A stretch of DNA of 64,000 nt from Timema cristinae (Eukaryota; Arthropoda; Insecta; Phasmatodea; Timematidae), in assembly GCA_039000515.1 (NCBI GenBank), contig JBCFYV010001001.1, forward strand, positions 8,184,333-8,248,332. Direction: 5' to 3'. The number at the start of each line of letters is the position of its first letter. Within the stretch, counting starts at the first letter, position 1. Below are positions 21,862 to 34,338 of the stretch, piece after piece. Position numbers and translations under genes: made by a program. Below the pieces are notes generated by a model. The model did not search any database. It was given only the letters and a program-made list of their open reading frames with translations, and was not told the DNA's origin.

Positions 21862-22845
21862 CTCTTCTAGCTGTCAGAAGATAAGATTCTCCCTGTTAAT
21901 AGCTTAGTCTATCAATTTCGAACCATCGTTTAAGTCTTTTAGGGTTAAACTGAAGCCGAATGGGTCTGACCTTATTTTCTTCGCTGTCTCTCAATCAACT
22001 TTGTTCAGAGTATTAAATCTCACTCTATCTTACGCTTAAAGACGGACGTGGTGGATTTAGAATCTGGTGCTCAGGATCCCGTTGGTTAGATGTCTTTCAA
22101 GATCGATTCATCTCTTGCATTCAGCCTTCGTCAATGAATGACAGATTTTATTTATTATAGGGATAGAAAGAAAATTTAAGGGTTACACGTGCAAAATGGC
22201 GAGTTAAAAAAAATAGTTTCCTTCTCTAAGAGAGAAGGATTAAAGGATAGATTTGAGTGAAGAAGATATACTGGGAATTAATTGGAATGGACAGTCATGT
22301 AATATTAATAGTTAAAAATATCCTTAACGTTCTACTTGAAAAAATAATTATATATATATATATATGATTTAAGCGAATTTGAGAAAACAGTTTTTTCATA
22401 ACTTTTGTTTGTTTCAATTAATTAATATTTTAGTTTTTAAATTAAAATGTAATGATACGCAGTGCTCCTTTAATAACTATTTATTTTCATAATGATGTTT
22501 GCTAAATAAATTACACAGTAATGATTATTAGGTTTATATTTAACTCAATTTATCAAATCAGATATCTTTGAAGTACCAAATAACATAAATGCAGTGGCAT
22601 TGATAATTTTTTATAAATTATATATTTTTGTAAATAAATTAATATGAACGTAATAAGGATTAACACACAATGAAATATTACAATTATTATTATTATGGAA
22701 AAAAATAGTTTAGGAAAATTACAGACGTATTTAATAAAAAAGTTCAAAAGAAATATCCCGTTACTACTTAATTTTAATAGAAAGTCTATAAAATAAACCA
22801 TTATTGCTAGACAATTTCTAACTCAACTCTTACCCATATCAGTGT
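21862..22845. other. AT-rich DNA, nothing recognised
   Basis: It holds a TA run at about 22349-22365 and an 82-codon hydrophobic minus frame (22553-22801) made largely of I, L, F and Y. AT-rich DNA produces such frames by chance. No gene is claimed. Confidence 0.4.
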
Positions 22846-23050
22846 TCGCATGGTCTAACTAACGCGTCACTCACGTGTTAGACTGAAATGACAGGCACGT
22901 GGAGGTCGGGTTGGAATCCAGCCTCGGTGTATGAGGGTGGTTTTTACTGAATGGCTCACTATTCTTCCCCCATGCAAATGAGGATACATTCCTTGTTAAA
23001 TTATAACTTACTTATCATCTACCCCATTAGCGTAAATAATAAACAGCGTG
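22846..23050 (+). mobile_element. tRNA-derived SINE, family B, decayed
   Basis: The remnant head is gttcgcatggtctaactaac. A box B remnant ggttggaatccagcc, the middle ggtggtttttactgaatggc and ccattagcgtaaataataaa follow. The hairpin core of the common tail is lost. Confidence 0.75.
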
Positions 23051-23216
23051 TCAATAAATTGTGTAATAAATTCGATATTTTTTGTGCTATTTAGTTTAGT
23101 GAAGTATTAAATTAAATGTGATAGTATTCCAAGTAAAAAATAGTCTTGATATCATTAAATCAGGGCAAACCAGTTTTAATATTCCTATTAAAATAACGAA
23201 TCTATTAAGGCTTATA

Positions 23217-23470
23217 CCCGCTATTTAATCTAATGGTCTAAACTAGTATGTCACTCTTACATTGGACTGGACTGATGGTTATGATGGAGCGATCGGGGAT
23301 TGAATCCATCGGGTTTACTAAGGCTTTTTCCCCAAATGTTTTGCCACTCTTTTCTCCACGCAGATTCAGGTACACTTATTCTAAAACGCATGTTTACTCA
23401 TCCCTAACACACTAATTTAATTAATTATTACGCGTCCAATACGAACGGATAGTGATGACGTGGGTGACAA
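23217..23470 (+). mobile_element. tRNA-derived SINE, family B
   Basis: It starts cccgctatttaatctaatgg. Box B (ggggattgaatccatcggg) and the body ccactcttttctccacgcag are present. The tail is decayed (tccaatacgaacggatagtg). Confidence 0.8.
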
Positions 23471-23534
23471 AACAAATTAAGGCTCAATATGGGTTGAATA
23501 ATTAATTGTACAATGTATATGCCTATAACGCTTT

Positions 23535-23562
23535 GGGGGTGGGGGTGGGTGTAGGGGGGGGG
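23535..23562 (+). other. G-quadruplex-type guanine tract
   Basis: Four guanine runs of 5, 5, 3 and 9 are separated by loops of 1, 1 and 4 bases, which satisfies the classical G3+ with 1-7 base loop rule on the plus strand. It is in an otherwise AT-rich region. Folding is predicted from pattern only. Confidence 0.8.
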
Positions 23563-24029
23563 AATAAACCAACAGTATTATCAAGTAATGTTGATAGTTC
23601 TAATAATTCGAAGATAAATCCTATTAAGATGTTATTTAGGGAAGAAGAGAATTTAAAAATCGTCTATAAAGCTTCATATCAAAGAAAGGAAATAGCCCCA
23701 AGGTGCATTCTTGTGTCTTGTGATGAAGCTATCACGGCGCAATAAACATGTTGATCTAGTACAGAGGCAGGCTGAGAAGACAAAAGAAAATATTCCGATA
23801 GTGCTCGGGGCTCCTCGCAAACACAAGACGAGGAAATATTGGATAGAGAAAGATATATAAACTATCTAGATGGCGGGGGAGGTAGTAATAGTAGTTTCAA
23901 AGAGGTCTCTTGTTTATAATTTAACAGTACAAACAAATAGGCCTAGAGGCCTTTGACAATTTAATTTGGTGATTTTTTTAAAAACGATATTAAACCTATA
24001 CTATATACCTATTACGTTTCTTAAACTCT

Positions 24030-24245
24030 TTGGTGGACCCACGGAATAAATGTAATAATCTAGTCTGGATTTCTGGTGATTGGATTGTTTGGAGTTCGAA
24101 TCCCAGATCGAGTGTGATTTCCTTAAAATTTTTCTTTCTCTCCTATCATGTGAATGAGAGTAAATTTTATTTAAATTCTAGTATCCTAAGCTCTAACCCA
24201 TTAATTTGTTTTAATTGTATATAGCCTGAGTGGTTAGTTAGTAAG
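24030..24245 (+). mobile_element. tRNA-derived SINE, family B, heavily decayed
   Basis: Box B is recognisable (ggagttcgaatcccagatcg), followed by gtgtgatttccttaaaattt and a degraded tail (tatagcctgagtggttagtt). The 64-codon frame over it is not a gene. Confidence 0.65.
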
Positions 24246-24502
24246 ATCATAGAAACAATATTTGTCAGAACATAATTATTATTGTAACATCTCAGCTTTA
24301 AGATGCTAATGAAGGATGTGTCCCTTCATTATTCTTGACAACGTAGTATTTATAATTAATAATTAAGAACGGAATTTTTAAGTGGAATTGAAATGAAAAC
24401 AAATTGTCATCAAAATGGATTGTTGTTACTGGTATGTAAATATATTTTTAATAAACTGAAGAAAATAATGTTTTATTAATGTTAGTAAAACAAATACCCG
24501 CA

Positions 24503-24745
24503 TCACCTGCTTCGGTGACCTTTTGGTCTAAGGCGTCATTTTCGTGTTATGGATTAGACTGCCAATGATAGGGCGATTGGGGATCGAATACTGGTTAGGT
24601 CTACTAAGATGAATTTTCCAACATGGTTTTCCAATCTACCTCCACGTAAATGCAGGCACACTTTTTAAAATTCAACCTTTCTCATCCCCAATTTATTAGT
24701 CTGATCAGTACATATGCTTATTATATATAACCTGAACAAGTAGCT
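24503..24745 (+). mobile_element. tRNA-derived SINE, family B
   Basis: The head cacctgcttcggtgaccttt, attagactgccaatgatagg, box B ggggatcgaatactgg and body tggttttccaatctacctcc are present. The tail is decayed (tataacctgaacaagtagct). A second B copy follows after about 12 bases. Confidence 0.82.
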
Positions 24746-24756
24746 AAAATTTAAAT

Positions 24757-24985
24757 ACCCGCATTAGTGGGCAAGCTGGTTAAGGTGCCAATATCGTTTG
24801 TTCTGGTTTTTTAATGATAGAGAGTTTGGGGTTAGATTTCTATTAGGATGTACTCAGGATGTTTATTTCCTAAATGGTTTTAACCTCTCCCACTTTATAA
24901 ATGCAGGTACATTTTCTTTAATTTCTACCTTAATAATCACCATTCCAAAGTTGTAAGATTAGTTTTACGCCTTGGTCCACGTGAT
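24757..24985 (+). mobile_element. tRNA-derived SINE, family B, decayed, in tandem with the previous copy
   Basis: It starts cccgcattagtgggcaagct. Box B (tggggttagatttctatt) is poor. The body cctaaatggttttaacctct and a remnant tail follow. Confidence 0.65.
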
Positions 24986-24989
24986 CATC

Positions 24990-26340
24990 AATAAGGGTTT
25001 TATTTTATTCACTAAGCATTTTGTTCAAATCTCTCTATTATTCTACTAAGTAATACTTGTAATGTCTTTTGAGAATATTTATGGAAAAATAAATGATTCT
25101 CTACGTGCTTTTTCATAGAGTCTATTGTTATTAGGAACAATAAATTTAAAAAAAGAATCTGTTATCAGTTAACAACCCTTAAATATTTTGTTATTGATTT
25201 GATTGTCATAGAAACACCCTTTGGATATACGTTTACAACACAACTGTTATAACAAGTAATATCAAAAAATTAGTCAAAGACTAGACTGATATTCATTTTA
25301 GGGCTGTAATAAAAATCACGATTTTAACTGAGGTATGACCATATTGCATTTTAATATCAAGTTTGAATGAAATCATTCAAGCCGTTTTGAATGTTGCTCC
25401 AGAAAACAAATACACTCAGAGGTCCATATTCATGGAGCAGCAGAATTGTAATATCCACATTTTTTAGTTCGGAGGCACATAAAACGTACAGTTTTATCTT
25501 AAACACGAAATAGAAAATGTTAACAATTACAATACTTTCTCTTTTTATGAAATAAAGAAGTTATAAGAAGAGTCAATGAAAAAAAATCAGGAAAGTTCTG
25601 TAGGTGATCTAGGGAGAAAGACCAACCGGATGGCTCATAATTTGAGAGTTAAATGGCTTATTGAGTGATGTCATAGAAGGCAAACTTAAATAAAGAAGGG
25701 GACTAGGAATACAATGAATGCAAATGACGGATTACCTCAAAACAAGGAAATAAGATTAAGTTTAAGGACATTTTAATAAAAGGATGCTGCTGATAGGACA
25801 TGCTTGAAGAGCTCAATTTGTACAAGGTAACGGACAGGTCGAAAGACGTAACACCTACTAAATTTAACTAAGATTCCAAGAAAGTAATAAAGTGTTATCC
25901 TTCTTCTTTTGTTGGATTTTAATCCACCGATCTGTTTTTCCTTGTTTCCCCCCCCCCCCCCCATCACCTTAGGTACTCCTAAACGTAAAGACTTTGTGGT
26001 CCAAGCACACGGTAAGTTCCAAGTGTCTTACTTTACAGATTCAACTAACAAATTAATGGCATCACAAGGATGCCTTCTCGTCGGGAACCTCATCTACTCT
26101 TGAGTATATATAAATCATCTTACCCTACATCCTTACCTTTGCCTTACATCTTGGTTTCGTGGTTATATAAAGCCCGGCCCTCTTCCTCATTGAGCATTAA
26201 AGGTTGACTACAGTCTTAGAGGGAGCCATGTTCGTATCCAAAGGTCTGCAGAAAATCTATTTATTAGCCTGATTTAAATTGTATTATGGTTTAATTTTAC
26301 CAGCTAGAATTGTTCGTAAGATAGTTAAACAATTTTAATA
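24990..26340. other. Unassigned DNA with a poly(C) run
   Basis: A 15-base C run lies at 25948-25962. Two opposing 64-codon frames overlap it. I recognise no protein or transposon. Confidence 0.4.
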
Positions 26341-26344
26341 TTCG

Positions 26345-26525
26345 AATCGGTGGTAACGTGGACTAAAGATGAGTCTCGTCTAGTAGGGTTGGCCAATGAT
26401 TAGGAAGATAGGGTTCAAATATCAGCTAGGTGGGTTTGAGGATAATTTTGTTATACCATTCTCTTGGCCAATTTAAGTTCATTTCCTTTAAAACTATAAT
26501 ACCTTACTCATCCGTACCCCACTAT
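26345..26525 (+). mobile_element. tRNA-derived SINE, family B, decayed
   Basis: The remnants are in order: cggtggtaacgtggactaaa, ggttggccaatgattaggaa, box B gggttcaaatatcagc, and ccttactcatccgtacccca. Confidence 0.6.
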
Positions 26526-26575
26526 AATACTAATACTAATACTAATACTAATACTAATAATAATAATAATAATGT
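26526..26575 (+). repeat. Compound (ACTAAT)n-(AAT)n microsatellite
   Basis: Five to six ACTAAT-type hexamers pass directly into AAT trinucleotides. Confidence 0.95.
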
Positions 26576-26839
26576 GTTCTATCTTTCGACAGGTCCATTG
26601 CATTGTCCAACTGGAGATCTCCAGTGCGTATATTTAGCGGATTCCCTTTTTATATCCTGAAACAGCATCTTCCTTCCTTATTTGGGGCCATATGTTGATT
26701 GCATTAATTGTCTTCCGGCACCCCTTCTTGCTTCCACTTTGCCTTCTATTTTTATTATTAATTATTCTTTTAACTCTTAATGTAGAGCATTGGACTGCAA
26801 CAAGGCTTCCCTAATACGACTAATCCTTGTTCTTTGCTT

Positions 26840-27077
26840 TTCGGGTCCAAGGTTCAATCCTCGGTCCCGGCACAGATTTATCTGTTTGCCAAACCCTTCC
26901 TTCACCTCGAACAAGACGTGTATTAATCACAGATTGTGAATGTATGGAATACCAGGCCTCCCGTGGTTCGGATCCCACGTTAAACTGTAGGTCCTCCATT
27001 TCATCTCACAAATCACATTACCATTACACATTAGCGTAAGTGCGTATAACCCGAATGGGTAGTAAAACGTGGTGCTG

Positions 27078-27112
<35 letters not shown>
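26840..27112 (+). mobile_element. tRNA-derived SINE, family C, 5'-truncated or head decayed
   Basis: It starts at about gggtccaaggttcaatcctc (box B region), has the full C body (ccaggcctcccgtggttcgg), the common tail (taacccgaatgggtagtaaa) and (TAA)n. The upstream box A part is not recognisable. Confidence 0.88.
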
Positions 27113-27114
27113 TC

Positions 27115-29310
27115 TTTGTTTTCCATGGCACAACTCAATAATCCTTTGTGCATTCATTACAGGTTTATAATGTGGAAATTAAATGTGCTAAAATTCCAAC
27201 ACAAATGTGGTTAATTTAATTCATCTTTGGTTAAATAAGACACGGCATTCCATGCACACATGCACGCGTGCACACACACACACAACAGGTACAAACACAC
27301 AAGCTAATTTTAAACAACATACTAAATAAGAAACTAGGATCAATGATTTAACCAATAATTTTAAAATATTGTTTAGACGTTAATATGGCTGGTGTACTGG
27401 TCATTTGAAACAGTCAAACTATATAATTAATTTGCAGTAACTTAAAATAAACTGAAACCGGACTTACACTACGAATTCATAGCGTTCCGACTTAACGTTT
27501 CGTCATTATTTCCGAGAAAAGACCACCGGTTCCTCCTTTTTTGTGTGTTATATTTGTCAACTATTGCGCCTTTGTAGGAAAAAAATAAAATAAATTCAAT
27601 TTAATAATTTTATGATTATTATCAATGGTTTTAGCTCTCCCTTTCCCAGGGTACCCACTATATTAAGGTAAAATAGACACATTCTGCGTTCGGTAAGGTT
27701 GAGGATGAATTAGGTATTCAGGATCTAAGTGCATAACGTTGTTTTGAGGGAATTGCTAAACGGGCTGAAAATAAATGATGTGTCATGATAAGCATTTTTC
27801 AAGCTAATATCATGAAGTTCAGGTACATATTGGAAATATATACGAGGGACGATTATAAAAAAATATAAAGAGCTTACTCCAGATAAACCAACATTATTTT
27901 GATTATAATATTAACTCTCTTAGATATAAATTTTGAAAAAAAAAATCCTACAGTAATTATTAGTTTTAAAATATTAAATGATAATCATTAGTAAACAACC
28001 CCTCACCATTTTTTTTTTAGAAAAACTAACCCCTCATATTCAACAGATACCCTATTATAAAATCTTTTCATTTGCAAAAAATATGTTATTTGTAGACTTA
28101 ACTTAGACTTAGATCCAACTTTATGCATAAGATACAAATTGAAAAATTATCCCTAATTATGACCATATATCTAAATACTGAACAACATCCATGAAACAAT
28201 TTCGGATTTAGCTCCGTTTGCAAACAGTCTCGGAGATAAATACAATTTCATGATTCCCTTTTTGAGTCCCATCTGCATTTAAATGCTTACGGTTTCAATA
28301 CTGTCTCTATATAAGAAGCTAATACAAATTAAATAATTCTATTAGATAAGGATAGATGTCAAAATTAAAAGATATGAAAAAGATAGAAATTAAATTACTA
28401 AAACAATTATGTTGACAATACCAATTAAGTGTATTATTTATGAAGAGTCAATGGACTGAATGGCAAAGTTGTTTACAACAGAAAATCAATTACAATCAAC
28501 AACTGTGAGTGAAAGCAAATTATGTCATGAGAAAAAAGTTTTTAATTAGGTTAAGAGTAATAAATTAAACCGTTAAAAACACATTAAAAATGTGAGTCGA
28601 AAAAGTACATGTACATAAAACAAATAAAACATATTAAAATACATGTGTTATAGACAATTAGTTAAAATAAAACAGGGTGTATAATATTGATAAACAAGAT
28701 AAAATTATGGTTAGAAATAGAGTCAAGGCTTTGCATAAAAGTATTTAGTTGGTTTGTTATAAAAAAGATTTTAAAAAATTATTCTATTCAGGATTTTATG
28801 TGATTACATTTAAACAACCCATAAACATATTAAGACAAGTGTAGATGAAATATGGGGTAGTATAGATAAAACTTATAATATAGTGTAATAAGATAAAAGT
28901 CAAATGACACAGATTGGAGTTTTGTGAAAACAAAGAAATTTTTTTATATATAATTTGAAATCTATTCTTATCTGGGAGAATTTTAATTCCCTTGTTCCTT
29001 GAGAATGGGGGTTGTTTAGTTTAATTAAATAACACAATTTATAAATAAATAAAAATATATCCTTTGAAAACAAAAGCACAAGAGTTAATGATTGCTCACT
29101 GGACAAGTTAAAAATATTTGGCTAGTATGGATTTATTTAAAATAGACAACGTTGTTTGGACTGTTCTCTTTACAAAATTTTACTTGCATATTTCGCGTTA
29201 ATGAAAGGTATAATACAGTTTTCCGGTGAGGCTATTTCTCTCACTTGTCTAAATTAGTTCGTGGGAAAGTTGTGAAATTTTTTAAAGGTACAATTAATTA
29301 TCTTCAGAAT
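27115..29310. other. AT-rich DNA, nothing recognised
   Basis: It holds a short CA run near 27268-27285. No SINE promoters, terminal repeats or convincing frames were seen over 2.2 kb, the longest quiet stretch of the first 30 kb. Confidence 0.4.
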
Positions 29311-29418
29311 GGAATATTATAGCACTTCTAGGGTGACCATGAGAAAATCTCATTCCTCCCGGGTGTCCAGGGGTCTCGAAGAGGAACATATCTCTCAACT
29401 AATTAGGGACCTGGCCAC

Positions 29419-29420
<2 letters not shown>

Positions 29421-29485
<65 letters not shown>

Positions 29486-29503
29486 ACACACACACACACA
29501 CAC
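29421..29503 (+). repeat. (CA)n microsatellite, about 41 units
   Basis: CA repeats are interrupted once by a TA dinucleotide at 29480-29482. The 83-codon frame at 29309-29560 owes its His-Thr run to this array. Confidence 0.97.
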
Positions 29504-29644
29504 GCCTGTAAATGTTTTAAAGCCCCATTCTATGATCCGCCCCAGACCACGCCGTTGTGAAACCAAGTTTCAAGCTTCGCTGAGCCGCACGGTTTCGACG
29601 GACTAAACTAGACGACACGTAGGTAAACTTTTATGAAAAATGAA

Positions 29645-29790
29645 TATGGGGAATGCCAGGCCTCCACCGTGGTTTGGATCCCACGTTAAACTGTAGGTCC
29701 TCCATTTCATCTCACAATCACCCTACCATTACACATTAGTGTAAGTGCGTATATCCCGAACGTTTAGTAAGACGTGGTGCTAATAATAAC
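29645..29790 (+). mobile_element. tRNA-derived SINE, family C, 5'-truncated to its 3' half
   Basis: It begins at atggggaatgccaggcctcc and runs through the C body to a mutated common tail (tatcccgaacgtttagtaag), then taataataac. The pol III promoter half is absent. Confidence 0.88.
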
Positions 29791-29794
29791 AAAA

Positions 29795-30860
29795 TAACAT
29801 TTTATCTACGTAAGATATCTTCGAAAAAATTCAAGAATTATTAAACTTAATAGAATAGTTAAACCCAATAAAAATATATTATTAATTTACGTAATGGTGT
29901 TTTACTAAAAGGTTTATTGATTTATAATTAATGTCTGTATTATTTGTCTATTCCTCTTCAAAGACTCTGGAACAATAATCCCAACACAATCTTGGAGTAT
30001 TTCTGAAATAAATTATAAATCATGGCCATTGCTGATGTGAAAACGTTAATCAATTTTTTTCTCCTTAGTAAAATAAATATGCACACAATCTCCTTCTTGA
30101 TTTTCAATTTTAGATTATGTGTTTACTCTTGTGTAGCTAGCACCCACTAATACTAGCAGTAGCGGATATAGGATGAGCCAAAATAGGATGATAAATGTAT
30201 GACCATCTTCGCATGTTTGCGAGGGCTGAGAAAAAAAAAAGGTGCCTAGAAAATAAAATGGATCAACATGAGTAGAGTTCTTTACTTTCTTTGTATGCAG
30301 AACTTCACGGTGTGGGATGGGTGAAAAAGAACCCACGTAAATTTGACTTTAAAATGAGCTTTTCGGAAAATATGGAAATTAATGGGGGTCAGGTAAACTC
30401 GAAAGAAACCAGTCACCTTATACCCTTTTTTTTATGAACCCTTTCTTTCAACCATTTGGTTCTTTACGACTCATCTGTTTTCACCATTTTTCTGTAATTT
30501 GGTGTGTTTTTTGTTAGTTTCCTGTGAATTCACACGACCCCTGAGCTTTTACCTATATTTTACAGTATTAGATGTCTTCAGTATAAGTTACATATAATAT
30601 TCATATTTGTAGAAATCTTGGCCTGTGGTGCTTTATAAAATTATTTATGTTAATTAATTACTAAACTTAACAATCTTGTATAACGTATAGTGATAAATAT
30701 GTTTATTCATATAATAGATTTTTAGCTTTAAAAATATTGATCATGGCTCTAATTGGTTGCTATCATAAGTATTATAAGCTAAGTTGTTTACTTTTCAAGT
30801 AAGGACTTTATATAAAAACAACAGCTGTTAAGTTATTTATGTAACTAAATTATTATTATT
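29795..30860. other. AT-rich DNA, nothing recognised
   Basis: A 73-codon minus frame (30115-30336) has no family resemblance. No repeats could be assigned. Confidence 0.4.
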
Positions 30861-30864
30861 TAGG

Positions 30865-31020
30865 TATTTAACGTGAACTTTATGAACTTACTGATTATAT
30901 CAGCACACGAGTTACTCTTACTTAAATCTAGAACAAACACAAAACCCAGCCCCTGAACATTAATTCATCACTGTGATAGGAGAAACCCCATTTTAACTAA
31001 TGATATTTTTTTTCAGACAT
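30865..31020 (-). mobile_element. 3' half of a family F SINE (tail 2)
   Basis: Minus-strand reading gives atcacagtgatgaattaatg, then ttctagatttaagtaagagt, then gctgatataatcagtaagtt and the end aagttcacgttaaatacc. This parallels the F body at 21.4 kb and the tails at 2.0 and 18.1 kb. The tRNA-like head is missing. Confidence 0.68.
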
Positions 31021-31062
31021 GCTGAGTATTGAAACAGATACCTTTGTATCATGTAAACATTT

Positions 31063-31282
31063 TTAGCACCATGTCTTACTACCCGTTCGGTTTATACGTC
31101 TATGTACTAATTAATCTAATATGCTAGGGATGGAGAAGGTTAAATTAGAGGAAGTTTATCTCAATTTGCGTGGAGAGAGAGTGTGAAACCATTTAGGATA
31201 AACCACCCTCAGTTGGCTACACCCGTCACCCGGCTAGTCGATTGCGATAGTAGCTCCTTAGACCATGCAGCGACCGAAGTGG
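31063..31282 (-). mobile_element. tRNA-derived SINE, family B, internally deleted
   Basis: The common tail (ttagcaccatgtcttactac on plus) and the middle are good. The region that should carry box B is deleted between ggctacacccg and tcacccggctag. The head remnant gaccatgcagcgaccgaagt ends it. Confidence 0.8.
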
Positions 31283-31289
31283 ATATATA

Positions 31290-32555
31290 GTCTGATGTAA
31301 ATGTTTAGTAAATATTACTTTATTTGATAGTTTATTATTAAAAAGTAGGTCTGAGCTGAGTTTAAAATTCATGTCTCAACGCAGTGCTTTTGAGTCTGGC
31401 CAATGTTGTATTTTGAAGGTAACTGTAAACAAAAATTACAAAAATAAACTATATTTTTGCAGAAGAGATTTAAAAAACCATAAAATAGAAGAACACACAC
31501 AACTAATAATGTATTATTTACATAATTTTGTTTAGACTCATCAAACATGGAATAGACAGTAGGCTTACAGAAGTAAAATGTGTTTGACTACCAGTAAAAG
31601 AAAAAGAAATACAATACAATACAAGCAAACAGTGTGTCAATACATTTACATTGTTGGGCGAAAAAAACCTAATTTTGCTTCAGTAATGATTCATTATACT
31701 CATCATTTACCGTTGACCTAAAAACTAATAAGCATAATTAAAATCAGTAAATCTATTTTCAAACTCACCTCAAGCCTACATAGCGAATTTCATTTAATTA
31801 AATTGGTTTATAGGTCATGATATTTCTCTTGACGTTAACAAAAAAAAAAGTTTTCTATCATAGTTTGTAAGAATGTTGTGTTGTTTGGGTTCTTTTCACT
31901 GTGTTTTATGACGTAAAACGCAAAAGCAATGGGTTTTTTTCAGGCTCTCCCCTATGAATATTAATGACTCTCCGTCACTTCAGGGTCCCCGAACTTTACG
32001 GTAATTGTAGTTTACGTCTGTTGTAATTGTAAACTCTGGTTTCAACTGCAGTAAAAGTGAATTTATACGCCACCGCAGTCAGCGACTTACCTCAACTAGA
32101 TTATCCCTTAGACCCAAAACCCCATGATTCCACCCCTCACTGTGGTGAGAGTGCCGGACCTTCGTCACGATTATCTTTGGTTCTAATCTCGACTGAAATG
32201 TCAAATGAAGGACCAGAAATATGCCATACCTCAAGCGTTAATAATCTTGATACTTTTATGTATGGGATTTTTTAAAAGAGCTTATCTCTGGAGAGTTAAC
32301 CGAAAATTAGATACATAGATCATTCTCTAACCAAAAAAGTAACCTAAGTGTTGTTTTCTGTATTCTTCATGGGACGACAGAAAAACTGGCATCAGCTAGA
32401 TTTTCTTTGAAGTAATAATGTTTCAATTTTATTGTTTTTTTTTTTAAATATTGTGTAACAGTTTACTAGTCTAAGTTCTACTGTTTTTTAAAGTATAATA
32501 GAGAGAACTGCACACTTTTTGAAGTCTGGTTCAAGCTGTTTAATCTATCCTAATT
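31290..32555. other. Unassigned DNA
   Basis: A 72-codon frame at 32057-32275 is less AT-biased than average and preceded by a pyrimidine/AG context, but no domain or neighbouring exon is visible. I do not call it a gene. Confidence 0.35.
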
Positions 32556-32559
32556 TAAG

Positions 32560-33492
32560 AGTTATCCGGGAGGTGAGAGCTGTATTACCTGCTCAATTAC
32601 AAGCTATCAGCGAGGTGAGAGCTGTACTACCTGCTAATTTACGAGTTTTATGGAAGGTGAGAGCTGTATTATCTACCTAAGCTACGAGCTATCACGAGGT
32701 GAGAGCTGTATTACCTACCTAAGCTACAGAGCTTCAGCGAGGTGAGTAGCTGTATAACCGACTAAGCACGAGCTATCGGCGAGGTGAGTAGCTGTATTAC
32801 CTACCTAAGCTAACGAGCTATCAGCGAGGTGAGAGCTTATTACTACCTAAGCTACAGCTATACGAGTGAGCTGTATAACCGACCTAAGCTACGAGCTATC
32901 GGCGAGGTGAGAGCTGTATTACCTACCTAAGCTACGAGCTATCAGTGAAGTGAGAGCTGTATTACCTACCTAAGCTACGAGCTATCAGCGAGGTGAGAGC
33001 TGTATAACCTACCTAAGCTACGAGCTATCAGCGAGATGAGAGCTGTATTACCTACCTAAGCTACGAGCTATCGGCGAGGTGAGAGCTGTATTACCTACCT
33101 AAGCTACGAGCTATCAGCGAGGTGAGAGCTGTATTACATACCTAAGCTACGAGCTATCAGCGAGGTGAGAGCTGTATAACCGACCTAAGCTACGAGCTAT
33201 CGGCGAGGTGAGAGCTGTATTACCTACCTAAGCTACGAGCTATCAGCGAGGTGAGAGCTGTATTACCTACCTAAGCTACGAGCTATCAGCGAGGTGAGAG
33301 CTGTATTACCTACTTAAGCTACGAGCTATCAGCGAGGTGAGAGCTGTATTACCTACCTAAGCTACGAGCTATCAGCGAGATGAGAGCTGTATTACCTACC
33401 TAAGCTACGAGCTATCGGCGAGGTGAGAGCTGTATTACCTACCTAAGCTACGAGCTATCAGCGAGGTGAGAGCTGTATTACCTACCTAAGTT
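32560..33492 (+). repeat. 43-bp minisatellite, about 21-22 units
   Basis: The unit is gctacgagctatcagcgagg + tgagagctgtattacctacc + taa. Units from about 32880 on are nearly identical and in strict 43-bp register. Those from 32560 to 32880 are more diverged and indel-ridden. Variant sites (cagcgagg or cggcgagg, tattacctac or tataaccgac, gaggtg or gagatg) recur in blocks. No frame stays open across it. Confidence 0.96.
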
Positions 33493-33494
33493 AA

Positions 33495-34335
33495 GTGATC
33501 TTCGTGGAGTGAGATATGCTGGGCTCCTAATGCTAAGCGGGCAGTTATTTTATTCTAAGCAGTGTCTTAGAAGAAATTAGGGTTGGTGCTAAGATTTATT
33601 TGAGTTAGATTAACTTGTAAGATACTACGCATAAATCCTACGTAAAATATTTTAAACAAATTGAGCTATACCACTAGAAGATACAATTAAAAAAACGTAA
33701 CAGAGCCAAAGAAACTAATATTGATTCCCATCCATCTCAAAAAAATATCCTCTTCGCTATTTGTTTCAAGCTCGAAGTTTAATTTAAATTATTTGCCTCT
33801 TTACAGTAAATGCGACTATGCCTAATGTAGTTTTTGTTGTTAAATATTTTTGTTGTTTATCATTTACTTAGATCATGAATATATCAACCCTTGACCCTTT
33901 CAATTTACAGAAATAAATATTGTCATCACAATAAATTAGATTTGTTTAAAACCAAAACTAGCCATTCGTAAGTAAATATCATTTTATTAGAAATAATTAA
34001 AAACTGTTATAATAAGCTAGGTATATTTTAAGGTATTACCATAAGTGTAACCTCTAGAGCTAGATTTTTATTTTTCATTTTTAACAGTTTGTAAATACCC
34101 TGATTTGTGGAGATACTGGGTCATTGTCTACTTTCACCCTCCCTTATATCCGGGCCTAGGTGACTATCACACCTCCATGCCTTGTGGCGCACCCATGGTG
34201 TTGAAAGCATACCGTCCCTTCTGACATCCCTTATGAATTAAGTCGGGGGAACGATTTTCGCTACTACCCTTATAGAGGGGTCAACCAATCAGAATTTAGC
34301 AAAACAAAATTTATCTTTACCATGGATATGCTCGT
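33495..34335. other. Unassigned DNA with a GC-richer patch at 34100-34270
   Basis: The patch (for example cctccatgccttgtggcgca) stands out from its AT-rich surroundings. In one plus frame it reads PGLGDYHTSMPCGAPMVLKA before a stop. It may be a retroelement fragment, but I cannot name it. Confidence 0.35.
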
Positions 34336-34338
34336 TTC

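Noticed and set aside
22553..22801. 82-codon hydrophobic frame resembling a mitochondrial membrane protein
   Set aside because: Its Ile/Phe/Leu/Tyr bias is what AT-rich DNA gives by chance. No tRNA or other organellar gene is nearby.
29309..29560. 83-codon frame with a His-Thr run
   Set aside because: The run is the translation of the CA microsatellite. The first 38 residues match nothing I know.
32560..33492. CRISPR-like array
   Set aside because: Units are contiguous 43-bp repeats with no unique spacers: a minisatellite.
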